From an uncultured Clostridia bacterium (GTDB lineage: Bacteria > Bacillota > Clostridia > Oscillospirales > Ruminococcaceae), in contig CAMVNQ010000014.1 of the NCBI GenBank assembly GCA_947168885.1, forward strand, positions 30,571-94,570: a DNA stretch of 64,000 bases, read 5' to 3'. The notes below the pieces were generated by a model. The model saw only the letters and a program-made list of their open reading frames with translations, ran no database searches and was not told the origin of the DNA. Both the position numbers and the translations under genes were made by a program. The number at the start of each line of letters is the position of its first letter. Positions within the stretch are counted from its first letter, which is position 1. This document shows positions 42,359 to 53,300 of this stretch, one piece after another.

Positions 42359-43426
42359 TTACGTTCTTATCTTAGTAAGATCGTCGCTTGCGGACGGGAA
42401 TACGAGCATATCCGTTATTTCAAGTCCGATAGTGTCCTCAGACGAGAATTTTCCGTATGTCGCCGCATCTGCAATTACACGGAGTTCGCTGCTTCCGACC
42501 GCTATACGGCAGTCATTGGTATCTCCGGTAAAGAACTCTGAAACAAGTTTTCCGTGAAGATGCGCGTCGCCGTTAACTATATGGATATTTTCCGGGCGCA
42601 CGGCGACATCGACTTCACCGGAGACAGGACCGCTGTAATCAAGGGTGTCGTCGATACCGGAAAGCTTTATTTTTCCGCCGTCCGAAACGCCCTTGAGGAA
42701 ATTCACCTTGCCGACGAAATCCGCAACGAACTGATTTTTCGGAGAGCGGTATATCTCCACGGGAGTTCCGACCTGCTGCAGCACACCGGAGTTTATGACA
42801 AAAACTCTGTCCGACATGGTCATAGCCTCACCCTGGTCATGGGTAACGTAGATGACGTTTATGTGCAGCCGCTCCTGTATCTCCTTTATCTCAAAGCGCA
42901 TACGCTCACGAAGCTTTGCGTCGAGATTGGAGAGCGGCTCGTCGAGCAGAAGCACCTTCGGCTCCGCGACAAGCGCACGGGCAAGAGCGACACGCTGCTG
43001 CTGACCGCCGGACAGCTCGGACGGCATTCGCTTTGAGTACTGGCTCAGGTGAACACTTTCGAGCACCTTATCGACTTTTTCCTTTATCTCCGCCTTCGGC
43101 AGCTTTCGTATCTTCAGCGGGTACGCCACATTGTTGAACACGTTCATGTGCGGCCATACGGCGTAGGACTGGAAAACCATACCGAGCTCGCGCTTCTCCG
43201 GCGGGACGAATGTATCTGCGGAACTTACAATCCTGCCGTCTATGCGTATCTCACCGGACGTAGGCTTTTCAAATCCCGCTATCATACGGAGCATCGTTGT
43301 TTTTCCGCAGCCGGAGGGTCCGAGCAGAGTTACGAACTCGCCGTCTCTGAACTCGTCCGAAAAGTCGTTAAGAACTACCGAATCTCCGAATTTTTTAGTA
43401 ATATGATCAAGTGTTATAACTGACAT
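42359..43426 (-). CDS. ABC transporter ATPase, FbpC/PotA type
   Basis: This 355-residue cytoplasmic ATPase of the iron(III)/polyamine/sulfate importer group has Walker A GPSGCGKTT (near residue 35), the signature LSGGQQQRVALARAL, Walker B VLLLDEPLSNLD and the switch histidine in YVTHDQGEAM. The C-terminal 110 residues form a TOBE-type regulatory domain (VAVRPENI). It starts after the two-domain permease with a 22-base gap and completes a three-gene importer with 43449 and 45195. Confidence 0.92.
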   Translation of the reverse strand: MSVITLDHITKKFGDSVVLNDFSDEFRDGEFVTLLGPSGCGKTTMLRMIAGFEKPTSGEIRIDGRIVSSADTFVPPEKRELGMVFQSYAVWPHMNVFNNVAYPLKIRKLPKAEIKEKVDKVLESVHLSQYSKRMPSELSGGQQQRVALARALVAEPKVLLLDEPLSNLDAKLRERMRFEIKEIQERLHINVIYVTHDQGEAMTMSDRVFVINSGVLQQVGTPVEIYRSPKNQFVADFVGKVNFLKGVSDGGKIKLSGIDDTLDYSGPVSGEVDVAVRPENIHIVNGDAHLHGKLVSEFFTGDTNDCRIAVGSSELRVIADAATYGKFSSEDTIGLEITDMLVFPSASDDLTKIRT

Positions 43427-43448
43427 TATTGACCTCCTGCTCCTCAGA

Positions 43449-45134
43449 TCAGATCGAGAATTTTCCTTTTGTTACCTTGTTCATAACGAAATTCAGCACC
43501 GCAACGATGATCAGTATGCAGCCCGCGAGAGCCGCCGCTGTCTGCTGACTGTGATATGTCTGATACAGGAACAGCTCGACACCAAGAGATTTGGTCTGAT
43601 CGGAATACAGCATATTCGACATCGTAAGCTCATAGAAGCACGGCATGAATATCAGGAACCAGCCGGCTACCACCGACGGTACGATAAGCGGAAACAGCAC
43701 GTCTTTAAGTCTGCGCAGCCAACCGGCGCCGGAGACCTGCGCCGCCTCTTCAAGCGAAGGACTTACACGCGAGAGCGCCGAAACGACCGTTCTCATTCCC
43801 ATAAGCATATATTTTATCATATACGCGACGACCATTATCCACATCGTATTATAGATGTTTATCCCGAATCTTCCGGACATAGTCATGATAAGCGCAAGAG
43901 CTATTACGACACTCGGCGTTCCGGAACCGACGGTTATAAGGAAATCCGGTATCTTTCTGCCCGGTACTTTCGTGCGCTTGAGCAGATATGCCATTATAAT
44001 GCAGACCACCATACCGAGAGATGCCGCCCAGACAGACGATACTAAGCTGTTTCCGGCTGATCTCAGTATAGAGCCGCGTGAAAATATCGTCTCCCAGTAT
44101 TTGAATGTGAAGTTTCCTTCCTCAAATACCGATTTGCCCATATTCACGGTAAACGATGTTGCAAATACCGAGACAAACGGTATCACTATTACAACTATCG
44201 CAAACAGCGAAACGAGTATGGTTATCGGAATCCTCCATTTTCCGAGGTCAACTATGTTCGGACGGACGGATTTTCCGGAGATCGTTATATAGTCCTTTTT
44301 GCCTATAACGAAATTCGATATGAACAGTATCACGAGCGCCAGCACCATAAGGAATACCGCGAGCACCGTCGCGTCCGTAAGCCCGTCCGCCGAACCGACA
44401 TACACATAATCCACTATCCGCGTTGTTATGGTGTAAAGCTTTGCCGGCGCACCGATTATTGACGGAATGCCGTAGCAGGAAGCCGCCGCCACGAAAACGA
44501 GCAGTGCCGATGCCGCTATCGACGGGAGCATCAGCGGAAGAGTCACTGTGAACAGCGTTTTGACCGGTGACGAGCCGGAGATCCTCGACGCTTCTTCAAG
44601 CGAAGGGTCCATGTTCTCCATTGCCCGCGACAGAGTTATGAACGCATAAGGATAGTAAAATGTGGTGAGCACCCATACCAGCCCGCCGATCGAATAGATG
44701 TCAAAGGGGGCTTCGGAAAGATTGAATATGTTCTGGAGAAGCATATTGAGCGTTCCTACTTTAGGGTTCAGCAGCCTGAGCCACGCCATAGCTCCCACAT
44801 AGGGCGGGACCATATATGTCATCAGGAACAGCGTTCTGAACAGCTTTTTCCCATACAGGTTTGTCCGCCCCACAAGAAATGCAAGCGGGAACGCTATGAG
44901 AACGCCGAAAACCATGGACAATGACGCTGTTATGAGGGTGTTCAGCACGCACGTCCAGTTCATATCCGACGAGTATATCCTTGCGAACGCGTCAAACGAA
45001 AAGCTTCCGTCGGCTATGAACGCACGTATTACGAGATAGACAAGCGGAAAAACCTGAAATATCAGCAGAAACGCCACGATAGCTATGATAAACAGCCACT
45101 TTACATCAAAGTAGAATTTTTTCTTCTTTTCCAC
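43449..45134 (-). CDS. ABC transporter permease, FbpB type (two fused permease units)
   Basis: This 561-residue membrane protein has about twelve hydrophobic helices in two homologous halves, each with an EAA loop (SLEEASRISGSSPVKTLF and SLEEAAQVSGAGWLRRLK). This is the double permease of Fe3+ and related importers. GTG 45134 is chosen because AGGTGTACC precedes it; a TTG 21 bases upstream lacks a site. A strong terminator separates it from the binding-protein gene upstream, which should lower its expression relative to that gene. Confidence 0.9.
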   Translation of the reverse strand: MEKKKKFYFDVKWLFIIAIVAFLLIFQVFPLVYLVIRAFIADGSFSFDAFARIYSSDMNWTCVLNTLITASLSMVFGVLIAFPLAFLVGRTNLYGKKLFRTLFLMTYMVPPYVGAMAWLRLLNPKVGTLNMLLQNIFNLSEAPFDIYSIGGLVWVLTTFYYPYAFITLSRAMENMDPSLEEASRISGSSPVKTLFTVTLPLMLPSIAASALLVFVAAASCYGIPSIIGAPAKLYTITTRIVDYVYVGSADGLTDATVLAVFLMVLALVILFISNFVIGKKDYITISGKSVRPNIVDLGKWRIPITILVSLFAIVVIVIPFVSVFATSFTVNMGKSVFEEGNFTFKYWETIFSRGSILRSAGNSLVSSVWAASLGMVVCIIMAYLLKRTKVPGRKIPDFLITVGSGTPSVVIALALIMTMSGRFGINIYNTMWIMVVAYMIKYMLMGMRTVVSALSRVSPSLEEAAQVSGAGWLRRLKDVLFPLIVPSVVAGWFLIFMPCFYELTMSNMLYSDQTKSLGVELFLYQTYHSQQTAAALAGCILIIVAVLNFVMNKVTKGKFSI

Positions 45135-45153
45135 GGTACACCTCAAATATTGC

Positions 45154-45180
45154 AAAAAAGGGGCGTAAAACCGCGCCCCT
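45154..45180 (-). terminator. Intra-operon terminator between the binding-protein and permease genes
   Basis: On the minus strand GGGGCG-CGGTTTTA-CGCCCC is followed by TTTTTTGC. It lies between the stop at 45195 and the permease start, fitting partial read-through. Confidence 0.82.
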
Positions 45181-45194
45181 TTCCGTATGATCTA

Positions 45195-46265
45195 TCAGTT
45201 GTTGGGAACCGTCACGTTGTTCTGGAACATCGTGCGTATCTCTTCTCTCTGTTTGAAGCATTTCTCCCAGTCAACGGTGATAGTGTTCTCAAGCAGCTTG
45301 GACAGCGTAACAGAGTCGTAGGGGTGTTCGTCCATATCGTTTCTTACACCGTACATCCAACCGTTAATTATGAGCTGCTGACCGGCGGGCGAAAGGAAGA
45401 ATTCCTCTACCGCTTCCGCTGCGGCGATGTTCTTGTTTGCACAGTGCGCTTCATCCACTATCATGATCGGCGACGGAACCGGAATGCTTCCGTCATCGGG
45501 ATAGATGACTTCAAGAGCAGAGTTTTCTTCCTGTCTCTTTTTGAGTACAGACTCTTCGAGCACCATTATCTCCTTGCATTCGCCTGTCTCAAGCTTGGTG
45601 AGCGCGACGGAACCTGATTCTATAGCAACATTCTGTGCGCCGAGCGACTTGAAGTAGCCCTCGCCGTATTTATCGAGAAGTCCTACTACCGAGGAATAAG
45701 CGGTTCCGGAAGTAAGCGGGTTGCTCATGGAGAGACTTCCCTTCATAGCTGTGTCCTCAGCGAAAGCCTTGAACGAGGTGGGAACCTCTTCCTTCTTGTA
45801 CTTTTCGGGGTTATATGCGAGTACCATATTGCAGACTCTTACGGGGTACCAGTAACCGTCCTTATCATAGTCGAAAAGGAGCTTGTCTGCCTGTGAATAC
45901 TTGTAAGGATGCAGTATGCCCGCTTCCTTGAGTTCAAGCGAGTATGAAGGCTCTGCGACCATAAGAATGTCGCAGCCAAGCTTGCCGGAATCCATTTCGG
46001 CAGCTATCTTTGACTGTATCGTGCCGGAACCGCCCTGGAAGAACTCAACATCAAGGTTCGGGAACTCTTTTTCAAGAGTCTTTTCCATATCGTCGATGAT
46101 GTCCTCATACATGGACGTGTAAATTACGACTTTTCCGGAAACCTTAGCGTCCTCGGGGTTGGAAGGCGCATTTCCGCCCTCGGGCTTTTTCTCGCCGCCC
46201 CCGCATCCGGCCGCTGTCAGGACGATAGATGCCGCAGCAAATAACGCAAATAATTTTTTCTTCAT
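45195..46265 (-). CDS. ABC substrate-binding lipoprotein, FbpA/AfuA-like
   Basis: This 356-residue extracellular solute-binding lipoprotein has a signal peptide with the lipobox TAAGCGG (Cys21), a Gly/Glu/Pro linker and a type II binding fold. Features include VVIYTSMYEDIID, EFFQGGSGTIQSKI and AEPSYSLELKEAGILHPY, as in Fe3+, phosphonate and related binding proteins. Two tyrosines expected for iron are not clearly assignable, so the ligand stays open. AAGGATAAGAATA precedes the ATG. It heads the three-gene importer. Confidence 0.88.
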   Translation of the reverse strand: MKKKLFALFAAASIVLTAAGCGGGEKKPEGGNAPSNPEDAKVSGKVVIYTSMYEDIIDDMEKTLEKEFPNLDVEFFQGGSGTIQSKIAAEMDSGKLGCDILMVAEPSYSLELKEAGILHPYKYSQADKLLFDYDKDGYWYPVRVCNMVLAYNPEKYKKEEVPTSFKAFAEDTAMKGSLSMSNPLTSGTAYSSVVGLLDKYGEGYFKSLGAQNVAIESGSVALTKLETGECKEIMVLEESVLKKRQEENSALEVIYPDDGSIPVPSPIMIVDEAHCANKNIAAAEAVEEFFLSPAGQQLIINGWMYGVRNDMDEHPYDSVTLSKLLENTITVDWEKCFKQREEIRTMFQNNVTVPNN

Positions 46266-46433
46266 TATTCTTATCCTTTCTTTCTGTGCACATCTGACCG
46301 TAAAACGTATTTATCTGCTGTTCCGTTTTTTTCGGATACACATTGTATCATTACGGTCTCAATATACAATATGATAGATTATAACATATTCCGCTGTAAA
46401 AGTCAATAAAAACTCAATTGTTCGGTACCACTA

Positions 46434-49400
46434 TCATTTCGCAGCGCTTTTTTTCCTGCGTCTGAAATCAAATCTGTTAATAATCAATTTCAGTATCAGC
46501 GAAATAATCCACGCAAGGATGAAATATATTATCGCCGTCACGATAAGCGGGAAGAAAGCTTCGTAAGTACGGCTCCTGATAATATCGCTCATCTTCGTAA
46601 GATCCTGTATCGCGATATATCCGACTATCGCCGTGCTCTTCAGAAGCGAGACTATCTCCTGCCTGTAAACGGGAAGGAACCGTGCAGCCGCCTGCGGGAA
46701 AATGAATCTGAAAAACGCCTGATTTTCGCTGTATCCAAGGGCGAGTGCCGCTTCACGCTGACCGACGTCGATACTCTCTATACCGGAACGCATGATCTCG
46801 GAAGCGTAAGCTCCGAAGTTCAGCGAGAAACCGATTATTGCCACCCAGACAGCTTCAAGTCCGGATTTACCGAAAATGACATAATACAGTATCATCAGAA
46901 GTACGACCATAGGCGTACCCTGAAGAAGCTTTACATAAAGGTTCGAGATCGCGTTCGCGAGCCTGCTGCCGGTACGTCGGAACATACACACAAGGAACGC
47001 GAGCACTGTGCCGAAAAGCGCTGACAAAACAGTGATGACGGCGGTCGTGCCTATACCGTTCAGTATCATCATCCAGCGGTCTTCCCTGATGAAGTTCTTC
47101 TCGAAGCTGTCAGCTATATCGGTAAGCCAGGAAAAGCTCTGATCCGGTACATTGGGGTTTGCCGGAACCATTACCGCATTTTCAATAATGTATATCGGAT
47201 CGGAAAAATCAATTGATTCCTTACGCTCATCGGTCACGTTGAGATTTGCAAAGATACAATCAATATCACCGCTTCCCGCTGCCGTGATAATACCGGCATA
47301 ATCCATGATCTTGTATTCTATATCAGCATTCATCCATGCGCCGAATCTCTCTGCCATTTCTATGTCATATCCGGTAAGTTCGGTATCCTTATAGAAGCTG
47401 TACGGTTCCACAACTCCGGTCGTACCGACGGTGATCTTCATTTTCGGTTTCCCGTTTTTTTCAATTACCGGCATTTCATAGTTTTGTTTGATCACCCACC
47501 TGTCATACATATCATCAAGAGTTCCGTCTGCTTTCAGTTCCGCTATGAACTTATTGATGGTACCTTTTAGATCGGGTATCGAAGATCTTCTTGAAAGTCC
47601 GACAGCGACTTCGGTATTTTCTCCGAGATTATCCGGAAGCAGCACTACACCCGTAAGCCCGTTATTTATCGCTATCTGCATCTGTTTCCGCTCAAATACG
47701 AATGCATCAAGCTGCCCTACCCTCAACGCCTCATATCCTGTAAGGCTGTCGTAGAAATCAACGTGCTGTGCGTCGGGAAGGTACTTTTCCACAGCAAACA
47801 TTCCGGACGTACCCGTACCGTATCCGACTTTTTTATCGGGAGAGTTTAGTTCGTCAAGAGCGACGGACGTTTCCTCTTTTTTCACAACGGCAACAGCGTC
47901 CGCGGTATAATAAACATCGGAGAAATTCACACTTTCCGCGCGTTCGGAAGTGATCATGATATTTCCTGCCGCAATATCGTACATTCCGGAAGTTATGCCC
48001 GGGATAAGGCTTGCGAACTCGGCGCTGCTTATATCCAACGAATAGCCGTACTCGCGGCAGAAACGGGTAACAAGGTCTATCTCAAGGCCGACGTTCTTTC
48101 CGTTCTTAATATATGAAAACGGCTGCATGGTGGATGTCGTGACCATTTTCAGCGACCCGTTTTCACCTGTAAGTCCGGAATCGTCAACCGTCTTCTTTTC
48201 TTCATCGTCACCGAACCATACGGAAACTATCCCGTCATAAGTTCCGTCGTTATGTATCTTTTTCAGGAAATCGTTCATCTGATCACGCAGATACTCTTTA
48301 CCGGCAGATTTCTCAAACGCAAAGCCGTACGGTATCTGCGTAAATACCTCGTTAAGGTATGTAAATCCGTTATACTGCTTTTTGAAGTCTTCCGCCGTAG
48401 ATCGCGGAACGGTAAAACAGTCGATAAGACCGGCATTCAATGCCGCACCGAGGTCAGCCTGATTGTTGTACTGATACAGGTCTGCATCGGGATACCTCTG
48501 CTTTATCATCACCTCATAAAGTCCGCCGGTTATAACACCTATCTTCTTGTTTTCGGCGTAGTAAGAGAACGGTCTGTTCTCGGTCCTGCTGCTCACTTCT
48601 CCTGCCCTTACGATCATCACGACCGGTCCCTGAATATACGGCACGGAGAAATTCACGCTTTCCTTGCGTTCATCGGTTATAACGACCTCGTTTGCGGCAA
48701 TATCGTAAACTCCCGCAACAAGACCCGGTAAAATGCCGGAGAAGTTTGTTGTTACCAGTTCGATTTTATAGCCGTATTCGCGGCAGAAATGCACTACAAT
48801 ATCGGGATCGAAGCCCGCAAATTTTCCGTCCACTATGAACGAGCTCGGCATCTCATCGCTTGACGTTGCGCAGACGAGCGTGCCGTTCTTACCGTCAAGG
48901 CCGCTCAGATCAACAGAAGAGCTCCTGCCTTTATCGCTTTTCCAGTATTCAATAATGCTGTCGAGCGTTCCGTCAGCCTTTATCCTCGTGATGTACTCGT
49001 CCATCTGCGCTCTCACTTTGTCGGCTTCGGGAGTCTTCGGAAACACCATTCCCGCATCGAACGTTCCTACAGTTTCGTCCAGACAGGCTATCCCCCCGAC
49101 TTCGTCCATGAGCGGAATTGCGGATTCTTCTCCAAGCAGGAATGTATCGATCTTACGGGATTTCAGAGCCTGGATCATATCCGGCAGAGAATTGAAATAG
49201 GATATGTTTGCCTTTGGATAATGTTCTTTGACAAACGACTCAAAAAGCGTTCCCGTGATAACGCCTATATTCTTTTCAGCGTAGTAAGACACGTCGTGCG
49301 CTTCGCCGGAGCTTCCGGCATCAGCCGCAGCACTTGCTGCATTTTCAATGCCGCTTTTCGTATTACCCGACAGTACAAGCGCAAGTATAACAGCCACCGC

Positions 49401-49457
49401 TGCGAGCAGCAGTATAACAACTATGATAATATCGACTTTTTTGGATTTCTTTCTCAT
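46434..49457 (-). CDS. Amino-acid-type ABC permease fused to serial binding-protein lobes (permuted order)
   Basis: In this 1007-residue membrane protein, residues 9-30 are a transmembrane anchor. Outside, the type 3 binding fold (SBP_bac_3) repeats in an unusual phase. A lobe-2 unit occupies 57-175. Two full copies follow, with lobe 1 at 191-288 and lobe 2 at 298-416, then lobe 1 at 433-528 and lobe 2 at 533-656. A lone lobe 1 sits at 672-766. Residues 795-1000 are a GlnP-type permease with the EAA loop EAALALG (902-908). The starting lobe 2 and final lobe 1 could together make a third receptor. Ligands are probably polar amino acids. No ATPase is adjacent. Start 49457 has GCCGGAGGTAAT upstream, 37 bases after the double-receiver gene. 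Confidence 0.87.
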   Translation of the reverse strand: MRKKSKKVDIIIVVILLLAAVAVILALVLSGNTKSGIENAASAAADAGSSGEAHDVSYYAEKNIGVITGTLFESFVKEHYPKANISYFNSLPDMIQALKSRKIDTFLLGEESAIPLMDEVGGIACLDETVGTFDAGMVFPKTPEADKVRAQMDEYITRIKADGTLDSIIEYWKSDKGRSSSVDLSGLDGKNGTLVCATSSDEMPSSFIVDGKFAGFDPDIVVHFCREYGYKIELVTTNFSGILPGLVAGVYDIAANEVVITDERKESVNFSVPYIQGPVVMIVRAGEVSSRTENRPFSYYAENKKIGVITGGLYEVMIKQRYPDADLYQYNNQADLGAALNAGLIDCFTVPRSTAEDFKKQYNGFTYLNEVFTQIPYGFAFEKSAGKEYLRDQMNDFLKKIHNDGTYDGIVSVWFGDDEEKKTVDDSGLTGENGSLKMVTTSTMQPFSYIKNGKNVGLEIDLVTRFCREYGYSLDISSAEFASLIPGITSGMYDIAAGNIMITSERAESVNFSDVYYTADAVAVVKKEETSVALDELNSPDKKVGYGTGTSGMFAVEKYLPDAQHVDFYDSLTGYEALRVGQLDAFVFERKQMQIAINNGLTGVVLLPDNLGENTEVAVGLSRRSSIPDLKGTINKFIAELKADGTLDDMYDRWVIKQNYEMPVIEKNGKPKMKITVGTTGVVEPYSFYKDTELTGYDIEMAERFGAWMNADIEYKIMDYAGIITAAGSGDIDCIFANLNVTDERKESIDFSDPIYIIENAVMVPANPNVPDQSFSWLTDIADSFEKNFIREDRWMMILNGIGTTAVITVLSALFGTVLAFLVCMFRRTGSRLANAISNLYVKLLQGTPMVVLLMILYYVIFGKSGLEAVWVAIIGFSLNFGAYASEIMRSGIESIDVGQREAALALGYSENQAFFRFIFPQAAARFLPVYRQEIVSLLKSTAIVGYIAIQDLTKMSDIIRSRTYEAFFPLIVTAIIYFILAWIISLILKLIINRFDFRRRKKSAAK

Positions 49458-49494
49458 ATTACCTCCGGCGGCAGTCATCTTTTACGGCAGCCTG

Positions 49495-50316
49495 TCACGC
49501 TTGAATGTTCTTCCACTGACCGGTCTCAAAGAATCTGTCGACGGACGCGATAATATCCTCTTTCTTCGTGGATTTGAGAAGATAACCCTGCGGACGGAGC
49601 TTCATTACTTCCATAACGCTGTCCTTGTCGGAATGGCCCGTAAGGAATACGACAGGTATCTGCGCCGTTTTCTTATCGCCACGCAGAGCTTCGAGCACCT
49701 TCGGTCCGTTCATCACCGGCATCTCGAAATCAAGCAGGATAAGGTCGGGCTGGTTGTTAAGCGCAAAAGGAACGGCCATAAGCCCGGTCTTGACTATCGT
49801 TACATTGTACGAATCCTTCAGCCACTCCTGTACCATTTTAAGGAACATCATATCGTCATCACAAAGCAGTATATTGTGTCTCTTATTATCACCGGCAATA
49901 TGGTTCTGTGTTATGGAATCGGTCTTAACCGTTTCGCCGTTGGCGATAGATTTTGTTTTTGAACAGAACTCCTTCATATCAAACGGACGCAGGAATTCCG
50001 CTGTAATGTTTGAAAGATCAACAGCCTTCTCGATCACCTGTATCTCGTTCGGATATCCCACTACACATAAATATATGCATTCTTCCGCGCACTTTGACGA
50101 AATGTATGATAACACTGCGCCGGCACCTGTGATATAATCACCTGCGAACAGTATGACCATATCCATACCGCTTATGTGCTCGTCAACATCTCTGACTGTC
50201 GGCTCACACCTGTTGATATAAAGCCCCTCCTTCTTCAGGTTGTTCTCGATCGAGTTGATCATAAACGCCGAGCCCTGACTGATTATCAGTATCTCGGGTA
50301 TTCCGTTTGTTGCCAT
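49495..50316 (-). CDS. Double-receiver response regulator without a DNA-binding domain
   Basis: This 273-residue cytoplasmic protein has a divergent receiver-like domain at residues 5-125 (PEILIISQG, DMVILFAGDYITG). A canonical receiver follows at about 145-270, with LLCDDDMMF, the phospho-acceptor in LILLDFEMP, VVFLTGHSD and YLLKSTKK. There is no output domain. It is likely a phosphorylation target or sink of the hybrid kinase encoded 16 bases upstream. The start is at 50316 (AAGGAAGGATAACAATT). Confidence 0.85.
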   Translation of the reverse strand: MATNGIPEILIISQGSAFMINSIENNLKKEGLYINRCEPTVRDVDEHISGMDMVILFAGDYITGAGAVLSYISSKCAEECIYLCVVGYPNEIQVIEKAVDLSNITAEFLRPFDMKEFCSKTKSIANGETVKTDSITQNHIAGDNKRHNILLCDDDMMFLKMVQEWLKDSYNVTIVKTGLMAVPFALNNQPDLILLDFEMPVMNGPKVLEALRGDKKTAQIPVVFLTGHSDKDSVMEVMKLRPQGYLLKSTKKEDIIASVDRFFETGQWKNIQA

Positions 50317-50332
50317 AATTGTTATCCTTCCT

Positions 50333-53300
50333 TTATTCCAGTATTTGCGGGAGCATATCATAATCGAGATCTTCGACTGCCCTGATTATTTTTCTGACAC
50401 GTTCCTTTTCCGCATCGGGTATCTTATAGCTTTTAAAGCTTTCAGCTATCTCGTTGATATTATCTATCTGCACAGCCATAAGTGATTCGCTTATAAGCGC
50501 ATAGGCTTCTTTAAGCTCTTCCTCGGAGATTGGCGTTTTGTCCGCGTCATCATCTTCCTCCGGCTTGTCATCTATAAGGGGTCTGAGCTGTTCACCGAGC
50601 TTCCTGCATCTTGACAGCAGCTCGTTTATACCCGCACCCACTTTGTCCGCGTCACCGGCTTTTCCGGCAAGTTCAAGATCCTGTGCAAGATCTCCCAGTT
50701 CAAGCGCGCCGATAATACGGGACGTGCTCTTCATAGCGTGTATCTTTATCGTAGCGTTTTCAAGGTCGCCCGCCTGCCAGTATTTTTCGGTCTCATCGGC
50801 ATGATCGTTTATCATTCCCGCGTAAGTGTTCAGAGCCGAGAGATAGCCGTCCACCGAGCCGCAGTTCGCTATGCCCGCCTTGGTGTCTATCTCGTTAATA
50901 CCGCAGATGAACTCCGGAAGTTCCTGCTCCTCACCGGACTGCAATTCATCGTCCGTGCATTCTTCCTGTCCGCTGTCCGTTCTCTGTATGATCTCCGGCG
51001 GCAGATAAGCCATAAGCATTTCTTCAAGCTTGGAAGAATCGATAGGTTTCGTGAGGTAATCGTCGAATCCCGCCGCGAGGTACTGCTCACGCGCACCGGA
51101 TATAGCATTTGCGGTAAGGCATATCATCGGTGTTTCAAGGTTCGGGTCGTCAGGACGCGCCTTCAGCTCATGAAGCGTCTGTATTCCGTCCTTCTCCGGC
51201 ATCATGTGGTCAAGGAATACGACGTCGTACTTTTTGTCGAGCATCATCGCAAGACCCTCCGCACCGCTGTTTGCCGTGTCAATCTTAACACCGGTCCGTT
51301 TGAGCAGGCTTCTGAATACGGTAAGGTTCATCGGCGTATCATCGACCACAAGGATATGTGCGTCTGGGGCACGGAACTTTTCGCGGTACTTAGTGCGATT
51401 GCCGAGAGAAGCCTTGTACGCAGTCTCGTAATCTCCGAGCTCGTCCCACCTAACAACGGTCTGCTTTATACTGAACGAGAACTTTGAGCCGAGTTCGTAT
51501 ATGCTCTCTACCTCAAGCGATGAATCCATCATTTCGAGAAGGCGCTTCGTTATGCTCATTCCGAGACCCGTACCCTCAACATTGCGGTTGCGCTTTTCCT
51601 CAATACGGTCGAACTCGGAAAACAGCTTTCTCATGTCCTCCTTCTTGATGCCGATACCGGTATCTTTGACCGAAACATTGAGCATGATGCTGTTTTCGTC
51701 GTCCGGTATCTTTTCATAGCCGATACAGAAGGTCACAGAGCCTCTTTCCGTGTACTTCACGGCATTCGTGAGTATATTGGTTATTACCTGCTTTATGCGC
51801 ACCTCATCACCGTGCAGCATCTTCGGGACAGTCCGGCTTATTTCGAGCACAAGCTCTAACCCCTTGCTGTCCGCCTTTGTCTGTATCATATTCACAAGGT
51901 CGTTGATAACGGAGGACAGGTCATAGTCAACGGGGATTATCTCCATCTTTCCCGCTTCTATTTTTGAGAAATCGAGTATATCATTTACAAGCCCGAGAAG
52001 CGTTGAACCGGCGGTCTTGATACTTTCGGAGTAAGCGATAATATTGCGGTCGTCGCACTCGCGAAGTATCATCTCGTTCATTCCAAGAACGGCGTTGATA
52101 GGCGTTCTTATCTCATGCGACATATTCGACAGGAACGACGATTTCGCTTCGCTCGCGGCAATAGCGCGCTCTGACAGATCGACGAGCTTGTCACGCTCTT
52201 CCTTTTCGTCATTGATGTCTTCGATAAGCCACAGCACCCGCAGGAGCTTACCTCTTTCATCGCGCCGTGATACAACAAAACGTCCGCGTCTCCAGCGCTT
52301 TTCCTTGTTCATGAACTCTGTCGTGATCGTGTTGACGCGCTTCAAGCGGCGTTCAAGCGTCGAAAAGTCGATAAATCTCAGAACTTCTTCAACACTCGAC
52401 GGGTCGCAGACTTTCTGCATCACGTGTCTGAGAGTTGCCTGCGCCTGTACGCTCGTATCATCGACCAGATCGACGAGATACTTGCTGTCCGCCTTTATCT
52501 CGGTGAATGTATCGGTCGGAACATCTATCTCATGTGCGGTCATATAGATGTTGGAAATGGAAGAAATACGATAGTTGAGAGTTTCCGCCGCTTCCGTGAG
52601 CTTGTCGCGCTTTCTCTTTTCCTCGTCTATGCTCTCGACAAGCCACAGAACGTGCTGGATAGTACCGTCTTCCTTACACTTCGAAATGACGAATCTCGCT
52701 CTGCACCACAGATCGTTATTGTTCAGGAATTCCTCAGTAACGGTATTGGAATCACTGAATCTCTCGTCAAGTGTCGAGAAGTCAACAAAGTCACGCATGG
52801 TCTGACGTGAAACCGCGTTTGTCATCCTGTCGATCGACGCGAGTGAAGCAGCCTGTGCATTTTCTTGGTATTCGGTGTCGAGATCGGTTATGTTCGACGC
52901 ATGTGTCTTTACCTCACGGAATCTGTCGTTCTCAAGATCAATATCATACATCGAGAAGTAGATATTCGCAACGGACGAGATCTGCTCGTTCATCATCTTT
53001 ACCGCGTCAAGAGCTGTGTCGCGGTCACGCTTTTCCGCGTCAATATCCTCGATAAGGTACATAGCGTCGGAAACGCGCCCGTCCGCGAGTCTTCCGGAAA
53101 CGATATAACGCGCTCTGCGCCATTTCTTATCCGCACTTAAAAACTCGGAGGTAATGGTGTTGCGGTCTTTAAGGCGCGCATCAAGCTTTGTGAAATCCAC
53201 AAAGTCAAGTATCTCATCGCGCGATGACGAATCAGAGAATTTTGTCATGATCATACGTATCATCTGCTGACAATTGTTCCGCGTCTCACCGATCATCTGT

